Below, piece after piece: positions 39,765 to 49,318 of a DNA stretch of 64,000 nt (its first letter is position 1; each line of letters opens with the position of its first letter). The position numbers were made by a program, and so were the translations under genes. Source of the stretch: Polynucleobacter necessarius (GTDB lineage: Bacteria > Pseudomonadota > Gammaproteobacteria > Burkholderiales > Burkholderiaceae). Location of the stretch: the NCBI RefSeq assembly GCF_900095205.1, contig NZ_LT606951.1, positions 310,001 to 374,000 on the forward strand, given 5' to 3'. The notes below the pieces were generated by a model, which was not told where the DNA came from, ran no database searches, and worked only from the letters and a program-made list of their open reading frames with translations.

Positions 39765-40256
39765 TTAATGGGATTGAGGGAATTTGCCAAATGACTTGCG
39801 TAATTCACCCCAAATAATGAGGGTGGCACCAACGCAGATAGCGCTATCAGCAATATTAAATGCGGGCCAATGCCAGTTACCGTAATGCAAGTCAATAAAG
39901 TCGACTACTGCGCCATACATGACTCGATCAAGAACATTGCCAAGTGCACCACCCAAGATCAGGCTCAAGGCTACGCATAGCAACTTATCACCGAGGCTTT
40001 TGGAGAGCAGCCAAATAATGTAGATGGATGCTGCTAAACCAAGAATAGTGAAGAACCAACGTTGCCAGCCAGAACCTTGGGCTAAGAAAGAAAATGCTGC
40101 GCCCGGATTAAAGAGGAGCAACCAGTTCATAAAAGGAAGGGCAGGCTCCGGCACACCCATTTGTAAATTACTCAGCGCTGACCATTTACTGAGTTGATCA
40201 AGCAAGAGCACAATGGTCGCAATTGCGAGATAACGAAGTAAGGTAAGGCTTTTCAT
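39765..40256 (-). CDS. lspA: lipoprotein signal peptidase
   Basis: Type II signal peptidase that trims prolipoproteins in the inner membrane. It has 163 residues and four membrane segments. The two catalytic Asp are in GNVLDRVMYGAVVDFI and AFNIADSAICVG. It follows ileS by 11 bases, the classic ileS-lspA pairing. Confidence 0.96.
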   Translation of the reverse strand: MKSLTLLRYLAIATIVLLLDQLSKWSALSNLQMGVPEPALPFMNWLLLFNPGAAFSFLAQGSGWQRWFFTILGLAASIYIIWLLSKSLGDKLLCVALSLILGGALGNVLDRVMYGAVVDFIDLHYGNWHWPAFNIADSAICVGATLIIWGELRKSFGKFPQSH

Positions 40257-40267
40257 GTAGATCGTTC

Positions 40268-43129
40268 TTAAGCAAAGAGGCGATGATCGCCATCACCAAA
40301 CAAGTTGCTAATACAGCGACCACATAGCTCTGGATGATCAGCATTGCTTCCAACATCTTTAGTATGGTGCCAACAACGGCCACACTTCTTAAATTGACTG
40401 CCTCGTACCAATACCTCTAAATCTTCATTGCTGAGTTCTATATTGGCGCTAGAGGTAATGGTAACGAAACGCAAATCATCTTCGAGAGAGTGCAAGAGAG
40501 CAAAGTCAACATCACGCACTTTAATTGTCAGTTCAGCTTGTAAAGATGATCCAACATTGCCTGCTTCACGCTCTACTTCGATTGCTTTGGTCACTTCAGA
40601 GCGAATTTCCCGAATGCGATTCCATTTTGCAAGCAGTTCATCAGCATGAGTAATTTCAGGGAACTGACCAAACTCTTCCATAAAGATAGATTCAGAAGGC
40701 TTGCTTCCGGGGTCATGCGGGAAATCTTTCCATGCTTCTTCGGCGGTAAAGGAGAGGAATGGAGAAAGCCATTTTAAAAGATTGCGAGTGATATGAAATA
40801 AGGCATTCTGTGCGGCGCGACGATCAGGCGAGTCGGGCGCGCTGGTATAAAGACGATCCTTAAGGATGTCCAAATAGAATCTACCTAAATCTTCTGAGCA
40901 GAAGGTCAACATACGTGCAACTGCAGGTTGGAATTCATATGCTTTGTAATGCGCTTCTATGTCGATCTGTAAATCATTTGCTAGGGCTACAGCGTAGCAA
41001 TCAATCTCTAACCATTGATCAACCGGTAATGTGTGTTTGCTTGGATCAAAATCGGATAGGTTGGCCAGTAAGAAGCGTAAAGTATTGCGAATACGACGAT
41101 AGCTTTCGGTAACCCGCTTGAGAATCTCATCAGAGATTGTCATTTCACCTGAGTAATCTGTAGAGGCAACCCAAAGACGAATAATCTCGGCGCCTAACTT
41201 GTCTGCTGCTTGCTGTGGGGCGATCACGTTGCCCACTGACTTACTCATTTTTCGGCCTTGACCATCCACAGTAAAGCCGTGTGTCAGCAAGGCTTTGTAT
41301 GGTGGTTTGCCGTCAAGCATGGCACCAGTAAGAAGAGATGAATGAAACCAGCCACGATGCTGGTCTGATCCCTCTAGGTATAAATCTGCCAAGCGTCCAT
41401 TTGGTGACTCTGCTTGAGTAGTCAGCAGTTCATCACGATGCGAACCGCGGATGACATGCCAATGGGTTGTTCCAGAGTCAAACCAAACATCTAAGGTGTC
41501 GCGGTTTTTCTCATATTGAGCTGCCTCTTCGCCAAGAAGTTCTGAAACCTCTAATTTTTGCCAGGCTTCAATACCTTCTTTTTCCACCCGCTTAGCAATT
41601 TCTTCAAGTAGCTCAACTGTGCGTGGATGGGGTTCACCACTTTCCTTATGAACAAAAAAGGCCATCGGGACGCCCCATTGTCGTTGGCGAGAAAGGGTCC
41701 AATCAGGGCGATTGGCAATCATGCTGTGAAGGCGTTGTTTTCCCCAGGCTGGGAAAAACTCTGTGCTATCGATTCCTGCCAAGGCCGATTCCCGCAAACT
41801 GGCTTTGCCGTCTGACGGCTTTTTATCCATGCTTGCAAACCATTGTGAGGTTGCGCGATAAATAATTGGAGACTTATGGCGCCAGCAATGCATGTAAGAG
41901 TGGGTATAGGTTTTGTCTCTAAGGAGGCTACCAGCTTCACGCATAGCTTCGACAATTTTAGGATTCGCCTTCCAGATATATTCATTCGCAAAGAGTGGCA
42001 ACCAAGACGCATACACACCATTGCCCATTACTGGATTCAGAATATCTTTATCGGAGAGTTTATTTGCTTTGCAAGACTTAAAATCTTCCTCGCCATATGC
42101 AGGAGCTGAGTGAACGATACCCGTACCAGTATCTAGCGTGACATACTCAGCTGGATAAATTGGAGAGAGACGTTTATAGCCCTCATGCAACGGCGCAAGT
42201 GGATGCCAGAAAGAAATATTGGCTAACTGAGCGCCCTGGCAAGTGGCAATGACTTTTCCTTCCATGCCATAGTCTTGTAAGCAAGTCTCAACGCGATCTT
42301 TTGCGAGGATTAATAACTTATTACCAACATCAACTAGGGCATAAGTGAGCTCTGGGTGGACATTCATTGCTTGGTTAGCAGGAATAGTCCATGGGGTAGT
42401 TGTCCAGATCACAATTTGACCTGGCTTATTTGGAAGATCGGAGAGTCCAAATGCCTTAGCTAGTTGTGGTCGCTGCGCGTCATCAAATGCAAAACCAACA
42501 TCGACTGTGGGATCGGTTTTATCTTGGTACTCTACTTCGGCTTCAGCAAGCGCGGAGCCACAATCAAAACACCAGTTCACTGGTTTTAGACCACGGAAAA
42601 CGTAACCTTTTTCCCAAATCTTGCCGAGTGCACGGATTTCATCTGCCTCATTACGATAGTTCATGGTGAGATAGGGGTTATTCCAGTCCCCTAGAACACC
42701 TAAGTGCTCAAAATCTTTCTTCTGCTTCTCTACTTGAATATGAGCGTAGGCGCGAGCTTTAGACTGCACTTCTGCGGCCGGTAGATTTTTGCCAAATTCT
42801 TTTTCAATCTGAATCTCAATCGGCATTCCATGGCAGTCCCAACCGGGGACGTAGACTGAATCGAAACCCATGAGCCAGCGAGACTTCACAATCATGTCCT
42901 TCAAAATCTTATTTACAGCATGACCAATATGAATATCACCATTGGCATAGGGAGGGCCATCATGCAAAATAAATTTTGGTTGATTTACATGGGCTGCACG
43001 AATCTTTTCGTAGAGTTTGTTTTTTTGCCATTGAGCTACCCACTGTGGTTCACGTTTCGCTAGGTCTCCCCGCATCGGAAATGATGTGTCAAGAAGGTTA
43101 ACGGGATAAGAGTTTTCTTTATCAGACAT
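40268..43129 (-). CDS. ileS: isoleucyl-tRNA synthetase
   Basis: Class I synthetase of about 953 residues. The HIGH signature is in [20 protein letters not shown] and the KMSKS loop in [15 protein letters not shown]. The editing domain lies between. A C-terminal zinc finger is seen as [12 protein letters not shown] and [11 protein letters not shown]. Start is ATG 43129 ([20 protein letters not shown]), overlapping the end of ribF by eight bases; the frame is open further upstream but that would overlap ribF more. Confidence 0.97.
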   Translation of the reverse strand: MSDKENSYPVNLLDTSFPMRGDLAKREPQWVAQWQKNKLYEKIRAAHVNQPKFILHDGPPYANGDIHIGHAVNKILKDMIVKSRWLMGFDSVYVPGWDCHGMPIEIQIEKEFGKNLPAAEVQSKARAYAHIQVEKQKKDFEHLGVLGDWNNPYLTMNYRNEADEIRALGKIWEKGYVFRGLKPVNWCFDCGSALAEAEVEYQDKTDPTVDVGFAFDDAQRPQLAKAFGLSDLPNKPGQIVIWTTTPWTIPANQAMNVHPELTYALVDVGNKLLILAKDRVETCLQDYGMEGKVIATCQGAQLANISFWHPLAPLHEGYKRLSPIYPAEYVTLDTGTGIVHSAPAYGEEDFKSCKANKLSDKDILNPVMGNGVYASWLPLFANEYIWKANPKIVEAMREAGSLLRDKTYTHSYMHCWRHKSPIIYRATSQWFASMDKKPSDGKASLRESALAGIDSTEFFPAWGKQRLHSMIANRPDWTLSRQRQWGVPMAFFVHKESGEPHPRTVELLEEIAKRVEKEGIEAWQKLEVSELLGEEAAQYEKNRDTLDVWFDSGTTHWHVIRGSHRDELLTTQAESPNGRLADLYLEGSDQHRGWFHSSLLTGAMLDGKPPYKALLTHGFTVDGQGRKMSKSVGNVIAPQQAADKLGAEIIRLWVASTDYSGEMTISDEILKRVTESYRRIRNTLRFLLANLSDFDPSKHTLPVDQWLEIDCYAVALANDLQIDIEAHYKAYEFQPAVARMLTFCSEDLGRFYLDILKDRLYTSAPDSPDRRAAQNALFHITRNLLKWLSPFLSFTAEEAWKDFPHDPGSKPSESIFMEEFGQFPEITHADELLAKWNRIREIRSEVTKAIEVEREAGNVGSSLQAELTIKVRDVDFALLHSLEDDLRFVTITSSANIELSNEDLEVLVRGSQFKKCGRCWHHTKDVGSNADHPELCGRCISNLFGDGDHRLFA

Positions 43130-44072
43130 AAGCTTTTTTCTGGAAATAATTTCTGGCATGCGTTGCATCACCTGCAATCGCATTGGTAAGCGCATCGAGG
43201 CTGTCATACTTTTCCTCGTCACGAATTTTTTCTAAGAGTTCTACGGTAATGATTTTTCCATAGACATCTTGTTGGTAATCGAAAATGTGTGTCTCAAGGA
43301 GTACGCGACCTTCATCTTCAACAGTAGGTCTTACCCCCAAGCTAGCTACCCCGGGCAACGGTTTATCGCTCAAGCCCACTACTTGGGCGGTGAAGATGCC
43401 AGTAGTTGCTGGCTTGCGATGATGAAGATGATTGGCGACGGCTAAGTTCAAAGTTGGAAAGCCAAGTTGACGCCCTAGTTTTTGGCCATGAATCACGTGC
43501 CCAGAAATTGCATAAGGGCGACCTAACAATGTTTCAGCTAATTTCATATCGCCACTAGCAAGCGCAGAACGCAATGCAGAACTTGAAATTCGCTCACCGT
43601 TCTCTTGAATAGTGTGAATACTGGAAACTTCAAAACCATATTTTTCACCAGCAGCTTTTAGGCTAGAAAAATTACCGCCACGCTTTGCTCCATAGCAAAA
43701 ATCATCGCCGATCAAAATCCATTTTGTATTTAAGCGCTTCACAATAATTTCTGTAACAAACTCTTTGGGTGAGAGTTTCGCAAAAGCCGCATTGAAATGC
43801 TCTACTACAACTCGGTCTATACCAAGTCCTGCAAGCGCAGCTAATTTGTCGCGCAAGTTGAGAATGTGGGGGGGTGCTTGATCCGGAGAGAAGAATTCCT
43901 TTGGGTGGGGTTCAAATGTCATCACGCAACTCAATAAGCTGCGTTCTTTAGCGCCGTCTACTAGCTCTTTGAGTAAGGTGCGATGACCCCTGTGCACGCC
44001 ATCGAAATTACCGATGGTTAAGGCACAAGCTGGTCCTGCAGAAAACTGGTTGGGGCCACGGAATACGTTCAC
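43122..44072 (-). CDS. ribF: bifunctional riboflavin kinase/FAD synthetase
   Basis: Makes FMN and FAD. The N-terminal adenylyltransferase domain has [20 protein letters not shown] and [15 protein letters not shown]; the C-terminal flavokinase begins with [20 protein letters not shown] and includes GFPTLNL. 316 residues, normal length. It heads the ribF-ileS-lspA-coaBC-dut row and is divergent from purN. Confidence 0.96.
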   Translation of the reverse strand: MNVFRGPNQFSAGPACALTIGNFDGVHRGHRTLLKELVDGAKERSLLSCVMTFEPHPKEFFSPDQAPPHILNLRDKLAALAGLGIDRVVVEHFNAAFAKLSPKEFVTEIIVKRLNTKWILIGDDFCYGAKRGGNFSSLKAAGEKYGFEVSSIHTIQENGERISSSALRSALASGDMKLAETLLGRPYAISGHVIHGQKLGRQLGFPTLNLAVANHLHHRKPATTGIFTAQVVGLSDKPLPGVASLGVRPTVEDEGRVLLETHIFDYQQDVYGKIITVELLEKIRDEEKYDSLDALTNAIAGDATHARNYFQKKAYV

Positions 44073-44111
44073 AAAATCGCTTTCAGGGTAGCCGTCAATT
44101 ATATTGTGGGC

Positions 44112-44741
44112 ATGCCTTCTATCGTCACCTTAATCTCAGGCCGCGGATCTAATTTCGAGGCCATCGTCAAAACGGCTCAAAAAGAGCGTTGGCCCGTCAC
44201 TTTTGCGGGCGTCATTGCAAACCATTCTGCGGCTAAAGGCCTTGATTTTGCTCGCTCGCAGGGGATTCCAGCTTATGTCATTGAGCATAAAGAGCATCCG
44301 AGTCGTGAATCTTTTGATAACGCTTTAATTCAGCAAATTGATGCGTTAGGAGCTGATTTAGTGGTTTTAGCTGGCTTCATGAGAATTCTGACGTCAGGCT
44401 TTATTCGACATTTTGAAGGCCGATTAATCAATATTCATCCTGCTCTATTGCCTGCCTTCCCTGGTTTGCATACTTATGAGCGTGCCTTGGAGTCAGGGGT
44501 GAAGGAACATGGTGCTACTGTCCACTTCGTCAATGAGGAGGTGGATGAGGGCCCGATTATTTGTCAGGCCTCAGTTCCGGTCCTAGAAGGTGATGATCCA
44601 GACACCCTAGCGGCCCGTGTTTTGACTGCTGAACATCAAATTTATCCGCGGGCCGTAAAATGGTTTCTTGATGGACGATTGCGAATAGAAGGTAATCAAG
44701 TGAAGTTACAACCCCCAGAGTCGCGATTTATTAAATTATGA
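44112..44741 (+). CDS. purN: phosphoribosylglycinamide formyltransferase
   Basis: Third step of purine synthesis, using 10-formyl-THF. The 209 residues start at ATG 44112 (MPSIVTLISGRGSNFEAIVK). The folate-binding stretch NIHPALLPAFPGLHTYERAL and HGATVHFVNEEVDEGPII with the catalytic Asp are present. A GTG six bases upstream is a weaker start. Its stop overlaps the methyltransferase start by four bases (ATGA). It depends on a folate cofactor although folK is broken here, so folate or a precursor must come from elsewhere. Confidence 0.96.
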   Translation: MPSIVTLISGRGSNFEAIVKTAQKERWPVTFAGVIANHSAAKGLDFARSQGIPAYVIEHKEHPSRESFDNALIQQIDALGADLVVLAGFMRILTSGFIRHFEGRLINIHPALLPAFPGLHTYERALESGVKEHGATVHFVNEEVDEGPIICQASVPVLEGDDPDTLAARVLTAEHQIYPRAVKWFLDGRLRIEGNQVKLQPPESRFIKL

Positions 44742-46237
44742 GTGCAGAACGTCCACCCCATAGATCTGGCAGCAGACTAGCCCCCCACAAAAGTTACGCG
44801 ACTAAATCGAAAGATCCACTGCGTCGTCCTGAGCGTCGCAATGCTAGTGGTAATTTGATTGCGCCAGAAGGTCAAAAGAATTTTTCAAACGCTAAAGCAT
44901 TGCCACAGCATGCGATACATCTGGAGCGCTTACTTCCTGAATTACTTAGTTTTGAACAACCGGCTGACCGCGTAGTCAGTCGTTATTTCAGAGAAGAGAA
45001 ACAGCTTGGTAATCGTGATCGCGCATTGATCGCCGAGAGTGCCTTTGCTATTTTGCGTCGTAAGAATGAGTTCTCTCAATTTGCCTCAAGCGGTGAAGGC
45101 TCACAGGCTAGATGCTTAGCTCTATTGGGTTTGCTGTCCGCACTATCCGAGGGCGGCTTAGGCTCAGCGAATCGTGCAGAGAGTGCGATAGCTGACTTAG
45201 CGCATGTACTTAAGTCTGGTGAATACGAGTGGTTGCAACGTTTTGCGACCGTGGATCCAGCGGCATTAAATCCACTCGTTCGTAATAATTTGCCCGAATG
45301 GTTGTGGGATGCATTTGGCGAATATCCTGGTGAAGATGCTCGTGAAGAGTTAGCAAAGTCTTTAATGCATCCAGCGCTTTTAGACTTGCGTGCGAATACT
45401 ATGAAAACCAATCGCGAAGAATTGCTCGCCCAGATGAATGCATTAGGTGGTCGTTATCAAGCAATCCAAACCCCATATGCACCTGATGGGGTGCGCATTA
45501 TGGGTAAACCTGCTTTGCAAAATACGGCTGGCTTTAAAGCGGGCATGTTCGAGGTGCAGGATGAAGGTAGTCAGCTCTTGGCTTATCTCCTTGCGCCTAA
45601 GCGTGGCGAGATGATTGTGGACTTTTGTGCGGGAGCTGGCGGCAAGACTTTAGCCATTGGGGCGCTGATGCGCTCCACAGGGCGCTTATATGCTTTGGAT
45701 ACATCCGAGCGTCGCTTGGCCAATCTAAAGCCAAGGCAGGCTCGTAGCGGGCTTTCTAATGTGCATCCAGTATGGATTGATAGTGAGAACGACGCCAAGA
45801 TCAAACGTCTGGCGGGAAAAATTGACCGTGTTCTGGTAGATGCCCCTTGTAGTGGCATGGGTACTTTGCGACGCAATCCGGATCTGAAGTGGCGCCAAAC
45901 CCCCGAGGGGGTTTTGGAGTTAAACCAGAAGCAAATGAGCATATTGGCCTCTGCAGCCCGTTTATTAAAGCCAGGTGGGTGTTTGGTTTATGCAACATGC
46001 AGTCTATTGCCACAAGAGAATCAAGCTATTGCCGAAGATTTTCTGGCAAAACACCCACAATTTGAGGCAGTTCCTGCTGCAGAAGCTCTCAAACCATTGT
46101 TTCCAAAGGATAAATTGCTTTTAGGGTGCAATGCTGATAATCCCTGGTGGCAGTTATGGCCGCATATTCACGGTACCGACGGCTTTTTTGGGGCTGTTTT
46201 TCAGAAGAAGGCTGTAGTCCACAAGTGCCAGAATTGA
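44738..46237 (+). CDS. RsmB/NOP-family RNA (cytosine-5) methyltransferase
   Basis: SAM-dependent RNA methyltransferase of 499 residues, similar to RsmB, which makes m5C967 in 16S rRNA. SAM-site motif is VDFCAGAGGKTLAIGAL near residue 300; the two catalytic Cys are in VDAPCSGMGTLRRNPDLKW and VYATCSLLPQENQ. A basic, disordered N-terminus of about 65 residues precedes an NusB-like region (FREEKQLGNRDRALIAESAF). The frame ends VVHKCQN at 46237, but a Lys-rich stretch (PELNKDDQKATKVKYKKPPE) is open in the next frame to 46299 and may be a lost tail. Confidence 0.9.
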   Translation: MSAERPPHRSGSRLAPHKSYATKSKDPLRRPERRNASGNLIAPEGQKNFSNAKALPQHAIHLERLLPELLSFEQPADRVVSRYFREEKQLGNRDRALIAESAFAILRRKNEFSQFASSGEGSQARCLALLGLLSALSEGGLGSANRAESAIADLAHVLKSGEYEWLQRFATVDPAALNPLVRNNLPEWLWDAFGEYPGEDAREELAKSLMHPALLDLRANTMKTNREELLAQMNALGGRYQAIQTPYAPDGVRIMGKPALQNTAGFKAGMFEVQDEGSQLLAYLLAPKRGEMIVDFCAGAGGKTLAIGALMRSTGRLYALDTSERRLANLKPRQARSGLSNVHPVWIDSENDAKIKRLAGKIDRVLVDAPCSGMGTLRRNPDLKWRQTPEGVLELNQKQMSILASAARLLKPGGCLVYATCSLLPQENQAIAEDFLAKHPQFEAVPAAEALKPLFPKDKLLLGCNADNPWWQLWPHIHGTDGFFGAVFQKKAVVHKCQN

Positions 46238-46286
46238 ATAAAGACGACCAAAAGGCGACTAAGGTCAAATACAAGAAGCCTCCTGA

Positions 46287-46311
46287 AGAGCTAAAATAGA
46301 GTTTTAGCTCT
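46287..46311 (+). repeat. A/T-rich 10-bp hairpin before the desaturase gene
   Basis: AGAGCTAAAA (46287-46296) pairs fully with TTTTAGCTCT (46302-46311) around TAGAG, followed by CTTTA. It is too weak in G/C and T run for a sure terminator, but its place at the end of the purN-methyltransferase unit fits a partial one. Confidence 0.5.
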
Positions 46312-46327
46312 CTTTAGGGATCTCCTT

Positions 46328-47521
46328 TTGAATACAGTTTCAGGTTTTGATTTGTTTCTTCAATGGCTTACTAATGGATATTTGGATTGGTCATGGTGGC
46401 AAATTACCGTTTTTATTCTGGTAGCCACCCACATCACCATTGCCGCTGTCACCATCTTTTTGCATCGTTGCCAAGCTCACCGTGCCTTGGATCTGCATCC
46501 AATCGTCTCTCATTTCTTCCGGTTTTGGCTTTGGTTAACCACGGGCATGGTTACCAAAGAGTGGGCCGCTATTCATCGTAAGCACCATGCCAAATGTGAA
46601 ACAGTGGATGATCCACACAGCCCTCAAGTTTTAGGCATTAATACTGTTCTTTCTCGTGGTGCTGAGCTGTACAAAAAAGAAGCGACGAACAAAGAGACCT
46701 TAGATAAATTTGGTCATGGCACTCCAGACGATTGGATTGAGCACAATATTTATTCCAAATTTTCTTGGCAAGGTGTGGCCATCATGCTCATCATTGATGT
46801 GTTATTATTTGGTGCAGTTGGCCTAACGGTTTGGGCAGTTCAAATGTTGTGGATTCCTATTACTGCTGCTGGCATTATTAATGGTATCGGTCACTATTGG
46901 GGCTATCGTAATTTTGATTGCGAAGACGCCTCAAGAAATATTGTGCCCTGGGGAATTTTGATTGGTGGTGAAGAGCTTCATAACAACCACCACACATTTG
47001 CAACGAGTGCGAAGCTATCAAACAAGTGGTATGAATTTGATATTGGTTGGATGTATATCCAGACCATGAGTGCTGTTGGCTTAGCTACTGTAAAGAAGAC
47101 TCCACCTAAGCCTGTTCTCGGTGATTTACGTCCAGCCGATCAAAATATGTTAGAAGCCATCATTGCAAACCGCTATGAAATCATGGCGCGCTATAGCAAG
47201 ACATTACGCAGCTTCTTCAGTAATGAAGTGCAGCATATGCAGGTCTTAGCCGCGCATTTAAGTGATGCTCGGTCCTGGTTGTCCAAAGACGAGTCTCGTC
47301 TGACTGAGCAGGAGAAGGCGAATCTTGAAGAGCTGATGGCTAGTAACGCTCAGTTACGTAAGATGATTGAGATGCGTCGTGAATTACAAGCAATCTGGAG
47401 TCGCTCATCGGCCACTAGAGAGCAACTGCTTGCACAATTGCATGCGTGGTGCCAACGTGCTGAAGAGAGTGGCTTAAGTAGTTTGCGTGAGTTCTCTTTG
47501 AGGTTGCGACGCTACGTTTAA
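46328..47521 (+). CDS. membrane fatty-acid desaturase
   Basis: Acyl-CoA/acyl-lipid delta-9-type desaturase of 397 residues. The three diiron histidine boxes are present: HRCQAH near residue 46, HRKHH near 83 and HNNHH near 219. Four membrane segments surround them. The last 130 residues form a helical, charged extension (QLRKMIEMRRELQAIWSRSS) that is not part of the catalytic core. Start is TTG at 46328 after a CTCCTTTT stretch. It probably adjusts membrane fluidity by adding cis double bonds. Confidence 0.9.
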   Translation: MNTVSGFDLFLQWLTNGYLDWSWWQITVFILVATHITIAAVTIFLHRCQAHRALDLHPIVSHFFRFWLWLTTGMVTKEWAAIHRKHHAKCETVDDPHSPQVLGINTVLSRGAELYKKEATNKETLDKFGHGTPDDWIEHNIYSKFSWQGVAIMLIIDVLLFGAVGLTVWAVQMLWIPITAAGIINGIGHYWGYRNFDCEDASRNIVPWGILIGGEELHNNHHTFATSAKLSNKWYEFDIGWMYIQTMSAVGLATVKKTPPKPVLGDLRPADQNMLEAIIANRYEIMARYSKTLRSFFSNEVQHMQVLAAHLSDARSWLSKDESRLTEQEKANLEELMASNAQLRKMIEMRRELQAIWSRSSATREQLLAQLHAWCQRAEESGLSSLREFSLRLRRYV

Positions 47522-47543
47522 ATCAGCAGAAATTCTAGGCAAT

Positions 47544-47572
47544 AAAAAACCCGCTCGATCAGCGGGTTTTTT
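47544..47572. terminator. bidirectional terminator between desaturase and rpmG
   Basis: AAAAAACCCGCT (47544-47555) pairs with AGCGGGTTTTTT (47561-47572) around CGATC. The A and T tracts make it work for the plus-strand desaturase gene and the minus-strand rpmB-rpmG unit. Confidence 0.92.
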
Positions 47573-47602
47573 ATTTACTAAAAGTAGGAACTAAAGAATG
47601 TC

Positions 47603-47770
47603 TTACTTTAGTTTTGTTTCTTTGTAAGCTACGTGCTTTCGAATGGTTGGATCAAATTTCATGATCTCCATTTTCTCAGGCTTAGTACGCTTGTTTTTTG
47701 AAGTAGTGTAGAAGTGACCAGTACCTGCTGATGACTCTAACTTGATTTTTTCTCTGCCGCCTTTAGCCAT
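47603..47770 (-). CDS. rpmG: 50S ribosomal protein L33
   Basis: 55 residues, too short for most gene finders. It begins [20 protein letters not shown] and ends [17 protein letters not shown], standard for the cysteine-free L33 type that needs no zinc. It lies 11 bases after rpmB on the minus strand, the conserved rpmB-rpmG pair. Confidence 0.97.
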   Translation of the reverse strand: MAKGGREKIKLESSAGTGHFYTTSKNKRTKPEKMEIMKFDPTIRKHVAYKETKLK

Positions 47771-47781
47771 TTGTGCGCTCC

Positions 47782-48015
47782 TTAAATTTCGCCACGTGCA
47801 CGGAGATCAGACAACACAGCATCGATGCCGTTTTTGTCGATAACGCGCAAACCAGCATTGGTTAAGCGCAAGCTAATCCAACGATTTTCAGATTCAACCC
47901 AGAAACGGCGGTTTTGCAAATTCGGCAAAAAGCGACGCTTCGTTTTATTGTTTGCATGGGATACATTGTTGCCAACCATCGGCTTCTTCCCAGTGACTTG
48001 GCAAACTTTTGCCAT
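47782..48015 (-). CDS. rpmB: 50S ribosomal protein L28
   Basis: 77 residues beginning [20 protein letters not shown], with the conserved [20 protein letters not shown]. First gene of the rpmB-rpmG unit. The 150 bases upstream up to the radC relic hold its promoter region; I see no further gene there. Confidence 0.98.
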   Translation of the reverse strand: MAKVCQVTGKKPMVGNNVSHANNKTKRRFLPNLQNRRFWVESENRWISLRLTNAGLRVIDKNGIDAVLSDLRARGEI

Positions 48016-48168
48016 GACATAACTCCATTAATTGCGAAAAGAGAAGATTGTATCAGTCCTAAGCTATTTTGGGCTAGCCCTAAATGGCTTTCTTAAGTGT
48101 GAATTACGTGGGTATATGGCAAATATTCTCAAAAAAGGCTTATAAGTTAGTAATTACTTTCATTTTTG

Positions 48169-48838
48169 CTATTTATTCATAAGGCCTGCGCCGGAAAATG
48201 AGAAAAATCCACTGCCACTCACAATGCAGTGGTCAAGTAGTTGAATGTCTACTAATTGCAGGGCATTTAGGAGTATCTGAGTAAGTTCCTGATCTGCGGC
48301 ACTAGGTAAAGGGTTGCCACTGGGGTGGTTATGAGCCACGATGAGAGCGCTAGCATTTTTTGCCAAGACTTCCTTAAGGGTTTCACGAGGGTAAATGGCT
48401 GTTTAGGCAATGGAGCCTCTAATAAGATGTAATTGAGAGTCTAGATAAAGGCAGAGAAATACCTCATGGGGTAGACGGCCAATGTTGACTTGCAAAAACT
48501 CTCTGACATGGTTCTGGGAAGAGAAAATAGGGTCTGCACTCAAGGCTTTGTTCAAGGCTGCGCTTAACCGGCTCATAGGCCGCTTGAATTTGGGACCATT
48601 TGGATAGCCCCACGCCGTGAATGCGTGTTAAATCTTCGGGAGTGGCAGCTAGAAGTCGGGGTAAGCTTCCAAAATGATGCAAAAGGTCCTTGGCTAATGT
48701 CACTGCACTTTTGCTTTTGACTCCTACCCTTAAAAAGATGGTCAGCAATTCAGCATCTGAGAGTGTTACCGCCCTATTTAGGCGCAACTTTTCTCTAGGT
48801 TGCTCATTTTTTGGCCAGTTTGAAATTGGGGAATGCAC
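48169..48838 (-). pseudogene. radC: broken RadC-family JAB protein
   Basis: RadC proteins have a UPF0758 helix-hairpin-helix part and a JAB metalloprotease-like domain; their role is unclear. The N-terminal part is in one frame (NEQPREKLRLNRAVTLSDAE, TRIHGVGLSKWSQIQAAYE). A +1 base before the stretch ADPIFSSQNHVREFLQVN shifts the frame. Then a TAA at 48403-48405 replaces a codon, probably CAA, in [22 protein letters not shown]. The stretch between LDSQLHLI and RGSI also looks about six residues short. The metal-site motif [16 protein letters not shown] survives in the distal part. At least two lesions, so no working product. Confidence 0.88.
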
Positions 48839-48868
48839 AGCTAGCGCAGGCCTAGATATAATCACCTT

Positions 48869-49315
48869 ATGAACAAACTTACTGTTTTGCCTAATTCCTA
48901 TTTGACTCTCAACTATCGGCTTACCTTGCCTAATGGGGAGGATTACATCAACACCTTTGTTGATCGTCCTGCTACGGTTTTGATGGGGTCTGGACAATTC
49001 GCTCCTTGTTTTGAAAAAGTATTATTGGGGTTGGCGGTTGGTGAGAAAAAAAGTGCAGTGCTTACGCCTGAAGAAAGTTTTGGCGAGCGCAAAGATGAAT
49101 TAGTGCAATGGACCTCTTTGAAGGCTCTTAGAGAAGGTCGCGATGACGATGTGGAATTTAATCCGGGCGATGTAATTGAATTCAATGCGCCTGGCGGCGC
49201 TCAATATGCAGGTGTTCTGCAATCTATAGACGATGAAGGCGCCTGGTTTGACTTCAATCATCCTCTCGCAGGAAGACCGGTTACTTTTGAAGCAGAGATT
49301 GTAGCGATCCTGTAG
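48869..49315 (+). CDS. FKBP-type peptidyl-prolyl isomerase, SlpA type
   Basis: Two-domain FKBP with inserted flap, 148 residues, like SlpA/FkpB and SlyD's relatives. It begins with VLPNSYLTLNYRLTLPNGED and has MGSGQFAPCFEKVLLGLAVG and HPLAGRPVTFEAEIVAI, the family hallmark at the end of the flap. It lacks the His-rich metal tail of SlyD. It precedes ispH by three bases, the conserved slpA-ispH (fkpB-ispH) pair. Confidence 0.92.
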   Translation: MNKLTVLPNSYLTLNYRLTLPNGEDYINTFVDRPATVLMGSGQFAPCFEKVLLGLAVGEKKSAVLTPEESFGERKDELVQWTSLKALREGRDDDVEFNPGDVIEFNAPGGAQYAGVLQSIDDEGAWFDFNHPLAGRPVTFEAEIVAIL

Positions 49316-49318
49316 CTG

